The notes: generated from the sequence alone by a model not told the origin. A DNA stretch of 64,000 nt from Cloeon dipterum (GCF_949628265.1 NC_088788.1:18600001-18664000), one strand, 5' to 3'. Shown: positions 38,247-50,352, counted from the first letter of the stretch. Made by a program: numbers and translations.

Positions 38247-41200
38247 TCAATCATTTACTTGCGAATCTTCACAAGTTGAACTAGCACTGTCTGAGTCATT
38301 TAGGCCAAACTCTTTGATTGGCGTCTGCCTGATAGTGACTGTTGCACTCAAATTTTTGTCACCACATAGACCACATTTCCAGTTGGCAATTTCCTTGAAT
38401 GATAAATTCAGGTCACCCTCAATTTCTGCTCTAGGGTGTCCAATACACCTTGGATGTAGCCAATTTTCACAAACAGGACACTGCATTGTGCGTTTGTCAA
38501 ACGATTGGGGCATTTTGCAAATGCAGTTGAGGGGGACAGTAATGACTTCTCGGACAGAAGTTGTGTTCTTGGGACCAGGCTTTGCCTTCGAAGGGAAAGC
38601 AATCAGTTTGTCAGTCACAAGTAAATAGGCCAAATGGCGCTTCATCAAATTTGTTACAAAATGCTTGTTGGGATCAACATGGCCATACATAGCAATCTCT
38701 GTTGCATTTGCAATAGCAAACAGTCCACAATTGTTAGCATCCTTCTTTTGATATTGACAGACCATCTTGTTAATTTTCAACTCATTTAAGTCACAATCTT
38801 TGGCGATATGAGCAAACTGAATTTCTGTAGAATCTGCAATTGGCCTATTTCGCTTTGAATCGTAGTAGAAAAATTCCTTTCCATCAAACCTAACGGTAAT
38901 CCAATGCGCAAGGGTGTGCAAAATCTGCACGTATTCTTTTTTAAGACAAGCTTGGTAACAGTCTACTTGCAATTGCACCAGTGCAGGTGACTGAAGTCCT
39001 TGATATTTTTCTTCTTTGTCCAGCTTCTCAATAAACATGGCCACAAAGTCATCAGGCACCTCAATGTTGTTGTCGAAAAATTCTTCAATCAGTTTCACAC
39101 TAAAAGGTGTTTTTTCCATGAGTAGCTCCTTCAGTTTTTCTATAATATTAAGAAATTTTGCAAATTTCATTAACGTAACTCATTTGATCATTATATATGC
39201 TTCATAATATAATTGCAAATTGTAATTTTTTTACAATATACCATCATCATTTCCAGCTGGATTCTTGCTCTGCGCGTGCTTCTTCAGCTTGTCCCGGTGC
39301 TCGTTACTTGTCCCTTTTGGTCGACCACGGACCTTTGGTTTTAGTGGAAAACCAATCTTCTGCTGAGAAGTGATGTTTCTCAAAAACTCTGATGCTGGAA
39401 GAAGTGAGTTATAATTAGTATGCTCATAATTTATTAATCATGATTTTTGTACCTGAAGTAATTCTGATTGTATCAAATCCAGGCTCAGTTGCAATATCTC
39501 TGCTCTTACTTGCCTCATTTCTGCCTGCATTGTTCTCTGAAATCGAATACATTGTTTTGGTGAAAAATTTACATTTGTCTTACACACATACCACCTTCTG
39601 ATTGCTTGCTGTCCAAGCCAGAATTGATTCCAGTGCTGAGAGCTGAAATCTCAGCCTGGCTTATCTGTTGTAAACCATACTCGCTGATTTCATCTGAACG
39701 CAGAAAAAAGAAAAATTAATAATTTCATACTTTACAATCATCTCAGTACCACTCAGTTTGCTCTGCTCCTGCCTCTCTCTCTGAGAAAGAGCAATGTCTT
39801 CTATTTGTGAAATTTGTCTCAGCGCCTCGTCATCGAGAGCTACGGGAGATAGTTTTTATCAACATTATACAAGATATTGTTGCTGTAAACTAAAAATACC
39901 ATCATCCTGTTCAACAGCATCAACCTCTGCTTTCTCACTTTTGGTAACGCTTGTTGTTGCATTTATCATTTCATCAGATTCATCTTGTAACATTGATTGT
40001 TAGTGGATAAAATACTCTTAGGGAACGGAGTTTTTACCTATTGTAAGATCAATTTCTATCACTTTTTTAGGCGTGCTGCTAATTAGTGGTGGTCCAGCTT
40101 TGGCCTCTTTCACATCATCGCTCTTCTCATAAACCTCGACTTCCCCAGAGCTATCTTTCTCATTCTCTAAATCCTTGCCAGCGTCTTGACCCCTAGAGCC
40201 AAATTCCTCAATTGCAGATTCTTCTTCATGAGCCACTGCAATTTCCACCGAGCCATCTTTATCCTCCTCGAAATCCTTGCCTGCCTCTTGCCCAGCAGAT
40301 TCAACTTCTGACACTTCAACCAGCGCCAATCCGTCTTCCGCAGAGCCAATTTCCCGACCCTGTGACTCCTCAGCTTGCACAGAATAGTTTGCCTGTGCCT
40401 CAACATTATTTCCATCATCTTCGCAAGAGACAGAGCAGACTTCTTCAACGTCAAAAACTCCTACGTCTTCCACTGGACGCAACACATTCGCATTTCTGCC
40501 AGCTATAAATGTGAATTAATGTAAATTTCTAGTACAAATCATATTATTATGTAAAATTACAATTTTTTCCAGCTACAAAGAAAGCTCCTTCAGTGTCAAT
40601 TAATTGCTTAATCTGCTGCAGGTTCAATAGACTATCGTCAAATTGCTTTGTGCCAAGGTGTGATGCAGAATCAGCAATTTGCTTGCAGATGGCCAGAGCT
40701 CTGTTGTATTTTTGTTCTCGGCTCTGTGCTTTGGTAGCCCTTCTCGGAATTTGCACTAGCTGACTCTGAAATACATTTTAATTAAAAATACTAAACCAAA
40801 GTTCAATATTGTACCACATACCTCATCATTTGTTTCAGAAGGAGGCAGCTGCTGCTCACAAGTTTGGTATTGAATGGTCCAGCGCATTGGGATTTCCACA
40901 GCATCGATCATGGGAAGCCCAATTTCCTTCCTCAGAGCCATGATGTGGTAGCAAGGTAATTTAATGCCCTTATAGAAAGGGCATTGACAGTTTAGCTCTG
41001 TAGTTTTGTAAGTAGTGAAGTATTCCCTCTTGCACAAAGGCACATATTTTTCTTGCTTTTCGAGCAGAGTGATGCAGTACTCGGTATAATCTTTGAGAGC
41101 TTTTCGTGCCTCCGAGACCACTGCTCCCTGTTGTGGCCTGTATGTGCTAACCTTTGTTGTGTAGCAGTGCTTCTTGTATTCAAGGCTTACGGTTTTGTCA

Positions 41201-43391
41201 TATTGGAGCATGATGAGCTTTTTGATAGTAAACACTAGGGATCCATTCCGTTTAAGAACCATGGATAAGGCTTTATTGTGCGATTCACAATGATTTGTCG
41301 TCCGGATTCCGAAGTTCTCTGACATGGACCTGCCAAAAGCAGTCCACATTTCTTTGCAACTGTGCCAATTCTTGTCATAGTAGGCCCTGAACTTCTGCTT
41401 GCTATCCGGAATCAGTTGGCACAGTTTGTTGTAGAGTTCCATGTATACAGCTTCTGTTCGTGCTTCGAACATTAGTTTCTCGACAATGGCCTGAATTTCT
41501 TCTTTGACTTCTGGTGGTGCTGCTGTTCTAGCTTCATTTCGCAAGTGCTTGCTGCTATGGAACAGACAGTAGTCAACTTGAGCATGTGGGAAAACAGCTT
41601 GAATGGCTGCGAATTCTGACATGTCCTTATCGATAAAGACAGTCTTAAGCTCCCCAGTGTAATTCTTGTGTGCTTCTTGCAGTGCTTGCAGGGCAGATGT
41701 CACTGTTGAAGCCCTCTCGTCAGCCAAAACACTATAACCAACCACTCTCCCTGCTCTATTTCCATCGACCACCATGAAGCATGTGATTGGTAACCGATAT
41801 GCATTTTTGTTGTAGGTTGAATCAAACAGGAGCAGCTCTGGAAATTTTGCGTAATTCTTCTTCATCTCTGAGGTTGCGATGAAAAGACATGAGAAGTTGC
41901 CCTCCGGACCAGTGATGATTGTGTATGATCCTAATTACAAACATAATATGCAATGGTAAGCTCAATTTAGCTGACATTTTCATAAACACTGGATACCTTC
42001 AGAGTCCTTTTCAAACAAATCCCTCATAGTTTCTGCTGCAAGCATCAATTCCCTCTCATGTGGCTCAAAATTTGCATATTTTTCGGTTTCTTCCCTCTTC
42101 TTCCTTTGTCTGTGATAAAAAGATGAATATAAACCTGTTTCAAGTAAATTCTAAATTTGTTTATTTTTTTTCAGGCAATCTATTGGCATGATATGGTTCA
42201 GGACTTGGGGTCTAAAGGATTGAGAAAGCCTGGTGTCAGATAAGTGAAACATAACAAGTTGATAAATGTGTACTTTGTGAGCTCCTATTTTTTCAGATTC
42301 CGGATGGTGGATCTCCATTGGCAAAAAAATAAGCTGGTATGCGAATGTCATAAATAATATTCAAACCCTCTGAAACGAGAACTAAAGGTGCATGGAGACA
42401 AGATAATACCTAATGAAATCAAAATGTGCTGTCATCGAGAGTTCACTACTTGAGAAACTCGATTTTAATCATATAACCATCTTTAGAATATTTACATGTG
42501 AAAGTATACCATTTTATAATCAATAGAAAATTTTGTAGCCAGATTTTTATGTGTTATATTGATATATTACTTCTCATTGTCCAGATCCTTGGGTAGGACT
42601 GCTTTCCCCGTCTCCTTCATGATAACCTCTCTTATCTTGGTTGGATTCACTCCAAGGTCGTCAAGCTGCTGCAGACGCTCCTTCTCTGTGTTGTTCAATC
42701 TACGCTGCTTAGGGTATTGTGCAAAATCAGCCGGACATGGTTTGTGCACCTTTTCATGTACGTCTGTGGTCACGTGACAGTCGTAGATGTATAGCATTTC
42801 ATTACGAGTGCCCACCTTGAAATAGGCACCACAGCCAAGTTTGTAGGATCTGAAAAATTATTGTTCCTTATAACAATGTAGCTAATGATATGCAATATTG
42901 AAAGAAAAAATTTGGATAATATGTATTGCATACAAAAATCAAAATAATATGTGCTTAGCATTAAGGATATGTGAAGTTTTTGTATTAATGTATTACAAAT
43001 AATCACAATTTTCAAATTAAGGGCACAGTGTAGTGCAAATTATTCTCATGTTTCCAATTGCTCAAAATCCCTCATAACTGAATGCACATGTTGGAAAATA
43101 TGTAATGTATATTTACTTCTGATTGGGGCGCTGCCCTGTCGAACGACCATCAACGGGATCTCCATAATGGATACATGCATATTTGGCAGATCTAATGACC
43201 AATTTGTTCTTCTTTGTCTCCAATTTGGCCCTGGCCGCTGCATCAACCACCTTGTCAGAGATTTTTATGTAGTTGCTGCTTAGGCATGTATACACAATGA
43301 AGGTTTCTTGTTCCAATGCCTTAATTGCCTCTGAAAGATCACTAAAACTTTTGAAGGTCTTGCCATTTGTGATTGACAGTGTTTGTGCCAT
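38247..43391 (-). CDS. MULE transposase with fused Ulp1-type protease and PHD finger
   Basis: Twelve exons: 43391-43117, 42849-42571, 42109-41997, 41930-40822, 40765-40561, 40502-40038, 39983-39900, 39839-39750, 39693-39592, 39536-39453, 39394-39242, 39139-38247. Every junction has GT-AG and matching phase; the 1283-codon frame has no interruption. Residues about 65-150 hold Cys/His pairs (CIHYG, LGCGAYF, YDCHVTTDVH) like FLYWCH/FAR1 DNA-binding regions. The DDE core has Asp about 259 (LLLFDSTYNKN), Asp about 323 (TVFIDKDMSEF), the C..H pair CLFH, and Glu about 438 (NHCESHNKAL). A SWIM finger (CQCPFYKGIKLPCYHI) is near 537. An acidic linker (about 660-850) and an AT-hook-like RGRPKG follow. 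Then a C48/Ulp1 protease has His about 1065 (AHWITV), Asp about 1080, Gln and Cys about 1124 (NNCGLFAIANATE). The C-terminus is a PHD finger (about 1192-1245). Confidence 0.9.
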
Positions 43392-44495
43392 TTTACAAAA
43401 CCGCTTGAATCACAGATCACATACAGACTAAAGAGCAGGAGCACAAGCAAAGAGTACCCAGAGCTGCAGATCTAATTGAATTTGAGCAGTGTTGAAACAT
43501 GTTCTGTTTGCCTGCTGTTCCCCCTCTTACACTCTCAAAGTTCCATTCCCTGATTGCAAGTGAAGATGCAATAATAATACTGTGCTGTCACCTCTTTTTG
43601 TTTGGAGAATGATGTTTATGTATTTGTAGCCAATCTAGCTGCCGCAGATTCACAAAAAAATTATTGTAAAAAATTGTATTAATAAAACACTGATTGTGTT
43701 TTCCCATCGACACCAGAACATTTATTATGAATTTCATAAACATTGGAGTTCTCTGCTACTTACATGTACAGTCGATTCCATGATGCTAAGATTTACAGTG
43801 CAAGCGATATACATCTTGACGTATGAAATCTTAAATACGGGAATGGATATAATCACAACCTCTGGCGGCTTTACCTCCTGAATTTCCTGGCTAAACCAGG
43901 ACCCCCAGCCAACAAAGGGGTGGTCCGAACCGAGGGATTAATAAAATTTAGTGGGTACAAAATTATGACTTCCAATCAGGGCCCCCAGCAATGAAAATCC
44001 ACTTGTGTACTCTACAAACACGTCTGAGTCAAGATATCGAAGTGGTCAAAAATGAGTAATAAGTATTTATATTCCATTTCTCGGACTATGGGTAGTTCAA
44101 AATGTGTATAAGATCTTGGGTGTGATGAAAAATTCAAAGCAGGAATTCATCAGCGGGAGATAAAATTTATTGATAATGGTTCCAATGCAAGTTATAAAAT
44201 TTGACTGCCTGTGTAACAATAATGCAAATCATAGTAGGTACCGTTAAATTTAAGAGAATTGAATTACAGGTTTGCTTATGTAACAATAAATTCCAGGTAT
44301 AGCAAAATATGTAATGCTACACTGAAAAACTTTTAAGAGCTGTCGTAGCTCTTAAAAATACTTGTCACAGGACGAAATCTCGTGCGGTCGTAGCTCTGTT
44401 TAAGGCCAATGCTCGCTCTTCAGAACAGCAGCCGCAGCTCGTCCTAAGTGCTGTAACAGCAGGAACAGAATAATTTTTGCAAATTCCAATTTCAC
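43392..44495. other. Upstream region of the transposase gene
   Basis: About 1.1 kb with no supported gene. It should carry the transposase promoter. A palindrome TTTTAAGAGC...GCTCTTAAAA lies at 44328-44357. Confidence 0.45.
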
Positions 44496-44856
44496 TGCTT
44501 CTTTCTACACATTCCTCAAATTGATGGTTCAAGTGATTGACAGTCATCCGTGAAAAATGTTTACTCACCACTCATTTTAGCATCAATCTAATGGATCACC
44601 CAATCCAAAATCCACCTCTAATTCAACCAACGTCCAGTGCACCCATCATCCATAATATAATAAAAATTTTTACAGTAAACTAGGTACAATTGAATTCACG
44701 GTTACTGTAATTTAATTATATTTTCTCCAAAAAACTGACATACCCCCCCTTTACCAATATTTTGGATTGGGAGATCATAAGATTCATGCTAAAATGAATG
44801 GCGAATAAACATTTGCAAGGATGACTGTCAATTTGAGGTATGTGTAGAAAGAAGCA
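44496..44856. repeat. Foldback element, about 360 bp
   Basis: The left arm starts TGCTTCTTTCTACACAT and the right arm, reverse-complemented, starts TGCTTCTTTCTACACAT. Both continue through TTGACAGTCATCC, CATTTTAGCAT and CCCAATCCAAAAT, over roughly 110-125 bp per arm. The centre is AT-rich. A single unit of the 172-bp repeat follows directly on its right side. No coding capacity. Confidence 0.7.
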
Positions 44857-45031
44857 TTATTAGCCCACAGTGCTAATTTCACTGCTAAAACTCACCTCAA
44901 CAAGGCCTAACCCTTCCTTCCTCGACCGCACAAAAATCGGCACCGTCCAGGTGTCCTGTTTTGCATTTGAACGCCACTGCGGACGACATTTGCTGGGCCT
45001 GCTGCTCAACCTAGACAAGGCAGGTTTTAAT
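44857..45031 (-). repeat. Isolated unit of the 172-bp repeat
   Basis: One complete unit in the right-array orientation (ATTATTAGCCCACAGTGCTA through CTAGACAAGGCAGG), separated from the main right array by the TA-flanked element and unrelated sequence. Confidence 0.92.
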
Positions 45032-45102
45032 GCGCTAAAAGTTATGGTACATATATTTGCATGTATACATTCTCTGTTTGCATTTTGATAATATTTTACA
45101 TA

Positions 45103-46538
45103 TGGCGGAGACACAATTCTGGGCCATTCCACACTTCTGGGCCACTTCCATTTAAATAGCATTGTTTTCATTGTTGATGGGTCCCCACGTGATTTTAAAT
45201 TGAACCAATTGGTTCAATTTTGGTCATTTGGTTCAAAGATTGCACTTTTTTGAACCAATTGATGCAATTATCCTATTAATAGAACCAATTTTGGTTCAAA
45301 ATCAAATCAATGAACCAAGTTGGTTCAATTTTTTGTTTTAATGAAGCAACATACAGAAGTTTTGGTTCAATTTTTTAAAATAAAGAATCAAATCATGTCT
45401 GTAACAGAGTTTTGGTTCTTTATTTCTAAAAAATAGAAGCAAAGTTTGTTTAAGAGTATCTATTGGTTCAATAATTTGCAACAAAGAATCAAAACTTCAA
45501 GCATTCGTATGTATTTTTGACTCAGAATAATGTAAATATTTTGGTTAATATTTAGGAAAAAACGAATAAAAACTTTGGATTTTTTCCATATGAACATCTT
45601 AAAAATTATGTTATGATCCGATTAAATTTTAACTCCTTTCATTAATTAAACAATCACTATGCACAAGAAAACAGGGAATTTGGTTCATATTTTTTAGGTT
45701 TCAATATAGAATAACATTTTAAGTATTGATGGGGTGGAATGTATAATTTTGCTACATTGCTGTTTTCATTCAGAGAACCAAAAACTTCATATGTTTCAGT
45801 ACCACAAAATTAAAAATTTCTCAATTTTTTTCAGTTTATTAACTCATTATTTGCCAACATCAAATGGTGTGTGCAATCATTTTTTAATTTCTTGCAAATA
45901 ACCAAATGCCAAAAAACAAACCTTTTATAAAAATTTGAAAATTTTATTGGTACATAACCCTGGAAATCTTTATTAATAAGTTTTTGTAGGTATATTTAAT
46001 GTTGCAACTGGCCCAATGAGAGTAGAATATAAGTTAAATCAGGACGTTTTCTCACATAATGGCTGATTAGTCACTAAAAGCAGGCGCATCTTCCACGGTT
46101 TTTTCCTATTTGATATATATACGTCAAATTTTTAAAACATATACCGTTACGCGAGTGGTGCAGAGGGTAGAGGATGTGCTCACAAATCACAAGGTTCGAA
46201 TCCAGGTAAGAACTAATTAAGTTATGTGTTTTCAGCCAATTAAATTACAAGACTTAATCAGTCTATTCATCCTTAGGTGCGAAAAGTGCAAATTGCATCT
46301 AAATTTAAAATATATTTAAAATTTTGAAAATTTATTCATTAAACCAATTGGTTCTTTATTTGAAATCATTGCATTAAGGATTTGGTTCAATTTTTGTCCC
46401 CCTTTGAACCAAAAAACTTTGAACCAATTGGTTCAATTTAAAATCACGTGGGTCACAACAATAAAATCCATAAAATCAATGCTTTTCTTATGGAAGTGGC
46501 CCAGAAGTGTGGACTGGCCCAGAATTGTGTCTCCGCCA
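45103..46538. mobile_element. TA-flanked non-autonomous element, 1.4 kb, inside the MULE
   Basis: The ends TGGCGGAGACACAATTCTGG and its inverted partner (46519-46538) are flanked by TA on both sides (45101-45102, 46539-46540). Inverted similarity continues about 110 bp inward through CACACTTCTGGGCCACTTCC to CACGTGATTTTAAATTGAAC. The interior is rich in GGTTCAAT/ATTGAACC words and has no coding frame. A TA duplication with long inverted ends suggests a non-autonomous Tc1/mariner-like element, though the superfamily is not certain. Confidence 0.72.
46146..46210 (+). other. tRNA-like segment (possible SINE head)
   Basis: An A-box-like TGGTGCAGAGG and a perfect B box GGTTCGAATCC lie about 36 bp apart, the spacing of a tRNA gene. 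The acceptor stem does not pair well and a clear anticodon loop cannot be drawn, so this is more likely the head of a tRNA-derived SINE or a degraded tRNA gene than a functional tRNA. It sits inside the TA-flanked element. Confidence 0.45.
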
Positions 46539-46639
46539 TACATATTATATGCAATCTGTTTATGTATGATTATTATGAATAGAAAATCAAGTTCCACCAA
46601 AGAAAATCGAGAAATAATGGCCCAAAATACAGATCCAAA

Positions 46640-49207
46640 TCAGCCCAGTGCTAATTTCACTGTTAAAACTCACCTCAACAAGACCTAACCCTTCCTTCCT
46701 CGACCGCACAAAAATCGGCACCGTCCAGGTGTCCTGTTTTGCATTTGAACGCCACTGCGGACGACATTTGCTGGGCCTGCTGCTCAACCTAGACAAGGCA
46801 GGTTTATTATTAGCCTACAGTGCTAATTTCACTGCTAAATCTCACCTCAACAAGGCCTAACCCTTCCTTCCTCGACTGAACAAAAATCGGCACCATCCAG
46901 GTGTCCTGTTTTGCATTTGAACGCCACTGCGGACGACATTTGCTGGGCCTGCTGCTCAACCTAGACAAGGCAGGTTTATTATTAGCCCACAGTGCTAATT
47001 TCACTGCTAAAATACTCACCTCAACAAGGCCTAACCCTTCCTTCCTCGACCGCACAAAAATCTGCACCGTCCAGGTGTCATGTTTTGCATTTGAACGCCA
47101 CTGCGGACGACATTTGCTGGGCCTGCTGCTCAACCTAGACAAGGCAGGTTTATTATTAGCCCACAGTGCTAATTTCACTGCTAAAATACTCACCTCAACA
47201 AGGCCTAACCCTTCCTTCCTCGACCGCACAAAAATCTGCACCGTCCAGGTGTCATGTTTTGCATTTGAACGCCACTGCGGACGACATTTGCTGGGCCTGC
47301 TGCTCAACCTAGACAAGGCAGGTTTATTATTAGCCCACAGTGCTAATTTCACTGCTAAAATACTCACCTCAACAAGGCCTAACCCTTCCTTCCTCGACCG
47401 CACAAAAATCTTCCTTCCTCGACCGAACAAAAATCGGCACCATCCAGGTGTCCTGTTTTGCATTTCGTCGCCACTGCGGACGACATTTGCTGGGCCTGCT
47501 GCTCAACCTAGACAAGGCAGGTTTATTATTAGCCCACAGTGCTAATTTCACTGCTAAAATACTCACCTCAACAAGGCCAAATCCTTCCTTCCTCGACCGC
47601 ACAAAAATCTGCACCGTCCAGGTGTCCTGTTTTGCATTTGAACGCCACTGCGGACGACATTTGCTGGGCCTGCTGCTCAACCTAGACAAGGCAGGTTTAT
47701 TATTAGCCCACAGTGCTAATTTCACCGCTAAATCTCACCTCAACAAGGCCTAACCCTTCCTTCCTCGACCGAACAAAAATCGGCACCGTCCAGGTGTCCT
47801 GTTTTGCATTTCGTCGCCACTGCGGACGACATTTGCTGGGCCTGCTGCTCAACCTAGACAAGGCAGGTTTATTATTAGCCTACAGTGCTAATTTCACTGC
47901 TAAATCTCACCTCAACAAGGCCTAACCCTTCCTTCCTCGACTGAACAAAAATCGGCACCATCCAGGTGTCCTGTTTTGCATTTGAACGCCACTGCGGACG
48001 ACATTTGCTGGGCCTGCTGCTCAACCTAGACAAGGCAGGTTTATTATTAGCCCACAGTGCTAATTTCACTGCTAAAATACTCACCTCAACAAGGCCTAAC
48101 CCTTCCTTCCTCGACCGCACAAAAATCTGCACCGTCCAGGTGTCCTGTTTTGCATTTGAACGCCACTGCGGACGACATTTGCTGGGCCTGCTGCTCAACC
48201 TAGACAAGGCAGGTTTATTATTAGCCCACAGTGCTAATTTCACTGCTAAAATACTCACCTCAACAAGGCCTAACCCTTCCTTCCTCGACCGCACAAAAAT
48301 CTGCACCGTCCAGGTGTCCTGTTTTGCATTTGAACGCCACTGCGGACGACATTTGCTGGGCCTGCTGCTCAACCTAGACAAGGCAGGTTTATTATTAGCC
48401 CACAGTGCTAATTTCACTGCTAAATCTCACCTCAACAAGGCCTAACCCTTCCTTCCTCGACCGAACAAAAATCGGCACCGTCCAGGTGTCCTGTTTTGCA
48501 TTTCGTCGCCACTGCGGACGACATTTGCTGGGCCTGCTGCTCAACCTAGACAAGGCAGGTTTATTATTAGCCCACAGTGCTAATTTCACTGCTAAAACTC
48601 ACCTCAACAAGGCCAAATCCTTCCTTCCTCGGGTCGTGTCCATGCCACGCGGGAATCGGCACCGTCCAGACTTGGACGCGCAGGGTCGTCCCCAGGTCGT
48701 TTGTCCCTGTGAACAATACGGCGAATCTTCCTGTGTGATTTGCAAAGTTGGCGACCGCTTTCTTTGTTCGCTTACCACTAGCATTTCCTGTTTTCTGGTG
48801 CTCGTGGCTTCGTTTTCCGGAATTTTCACAGTTCCGCTCCGGTCCGCGCTCCGCTCTCCGCTTGGCAAGATGGCGGCGACGACCGTGAGCCGGCGCCGGC
48901 AGTCGGTGTCGTCCACGGGCTTTTCAGTGCTTGTCGTTGCCGCCCATTCTGCGATGTTGCCAGATTGCTATTGTTGTAGGTATAGGACATACCGTTGTTG
49001 TAGGTATACAACAATTGTTGTATATATAGGATATACCGTTGTTGTAGGTATACAACAATTGTTGTATATATAGGATATACCGTTGTTGTAGGTATACAAC
49101 ATTGTTGTATATATAGGATATACCGTTGTTGTAGGTATACAACATTGTTGTATATATAGGTTATTCATTGTTGTATATACAACTTTGTTGTATATATATC
49201 TATACCC
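46640..49207 (-). repeat. Right terminal inverted repeat of the MULE
   Basis: A mirror of the left repeat: about 11.5 units of the 172-174-bp repeat (46640-48605), the GC-rich unique segment (48606-48970), then about four 43-44-bp palindromic units and the tip (48970-49207). It is longer than the left copy only because the array has about twice as many units. One unit (about 47370-47540) carries the same 25-bp duplication seen in the left array. Confidence 0.92.
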
Positions 49208-49216
49208 TTTTTTGTT
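49208..49216. repeat. Target-site duplication, right copy
   Basis: TTTTTTGTT, identical to 34541-34549, directly after the right inverted-repeat tip. Confidence 0.75.
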
Positions 49217-49538
49217 TGCCTCAACAGAGGCTTCTAGATTTTGAGTCGCAGTTTGCAGATTGCTGGTCTGTGATAGAGGGAAAGTTAAGCAGGGGGCGTG
49301 TTATGTTTACTTTCATCATCAGATCTGTACCTGTAGGACGGTTGAACAAGAGCATGTTTGATGGTTTGATGTAGGACACATTTTTTCTCTTTAAACTTGA
49401 TTATATTTTGACAAAAAAAGGGTTCATAACCGGAGACTGTGCATTCATGTATTAAAATATAGCTTGAGGAAACAATTTTCATGGATGAACTTAAAAATAA
49501 TCGCTTGTACTATATTCAAATAAAAAATTAACAGTGCA

Positions 49539-50344
49539 ATGGAGACCGCACTTCAACGTCAGAATTCATTCTCTCTTATTACAGACATGTAAGTTTAGTG
49601 CAAAAATTAATTTTGAGCCTGAATTTTACAGAATTAAATCATTGATTTATAGTGACACTGATTCCCGAGAATCTCCGTCTTGTCCAGAGTGCTTTAAGGT
49701 GTTTCGATGCTTCAAAACTTTTTACTGCCACAAAAGGAAGTGCACCAGAAAACCAATTTTCCCCAAGGAAATAGAAGAATATTCATGCGAGCAATGTGGA
49801 AAAATTTGCTCCACCAAAATTGGTTTAAAACGCCACACCACATCTGTCCATCCTGAAAAGTCAGAAGAGTAAGCTATGTATTAATTTTTGAAACATAAAA
49901 TCGCAGTAACGTACACATGAATTATTGGGAATGTGAAAAATAATAATAATGTGATTTATATTTTGTGTTCACAGTCCAAGAGATGAAGAAATCAAAGAAT
50001 ATGGTGAGAAGGGAGATGTCCAAGATTCGTCATTATTGGTATTGAGGTATAATACAGAGCAATTTTATTAGTCATAAAATATGTATGTTATAAGATCTCA
50101 CTTGGATTCATCATTTTTTTATTGTAGGTCTGATGAAGAAGAAAGAAACGTGGACATTTACGTGTGTTTAGATTGTGGAAAAGTGTGCTCGGGACAAACA
50201 GGCTATTATCGCCATAGGTCAAAATTTTGCACATTTTCAGAGGAATTGTCAAAGACAAGAAGAAAGTTTTGTGAGAGTTGCGATGAGGTGCTGGAATCCA
50301 AGACAGCATATCGGCGTCATGCTAAAATCTGTGGATTAGGGTAG
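49539..50344 (+). CDS. Short C2H2 zinc-finger protein, possibly the 5' exons of the next gene
   Basis: Four exons, 49539-49588, 49653-49868, 49975-50046 and 50128-50344, in phase, give 184 aa starting METALQRQNSF. There are three or four C2H2-like modules: CPECFKVFRCFKTFYCH, YSCEQCGKICSTKIGLKRH, YVCLDCGKVCSGQTGYYRH and FCESCDEVLESKTAYRRH. The TAG at 50342-50344 lies 8 bp before the next ATG. A GTAGTC at 50341 and TTTTAG at 50408 would allow in-frame splicing into the THAP exon instead of stopping, which would make this the N-terminus of a 1087-aa protein. I list it separately because both readings are possible. Confidence 0.7.
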
Positions 50345-50352
50345 TCATAATT

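Larger units (their letters stand above)
34550..49207 (-). mobile_element. Mutator-like (MULE) DNA transposon, 14.7 kb, apparently complete
   Basis: The two ends are inverted repeats: the left starts GGAAATAGATATATATACAA and the right, reverse-complemented, GGGTATAGATATATATACAA. The match continues through about 600 bp of unique sequence and then long tandem arrays. A 9-bp duplication flanks it. It carries one transposase gene on the minus strand (38247-43391) whose 12 exons are open throughout, so it looks intact. The two copies of the unique terminal segment (34790-35147 and 48606-48970) differ by only a few changes, suggesting a recent insertion. Nested passengers are a Penelope-like fragment, a foldback element and a TA-flanked element. 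The element separates SelO from the zinc-finger genes. Confidence 0.88.

Noticed and set aside
38247-39139. Host SUMO protease gene
   Set aside because: Phases link it to the transposase exons and it lies inside the inverted repeats, so it belongs to the transposon.
44365-44571. 68-residue minus-strand frame near the foldback element
   Set aside because: No splice context, no domain, and it overlaps the hairpin arm.
46640-48605. CRISPR-like or centromeric satellite array
   Set aside because: Units are contiguous with no variable spacers, the genome is eukaryotic, and the arrays occur only as mirrored ends of one transposon with target duplications.
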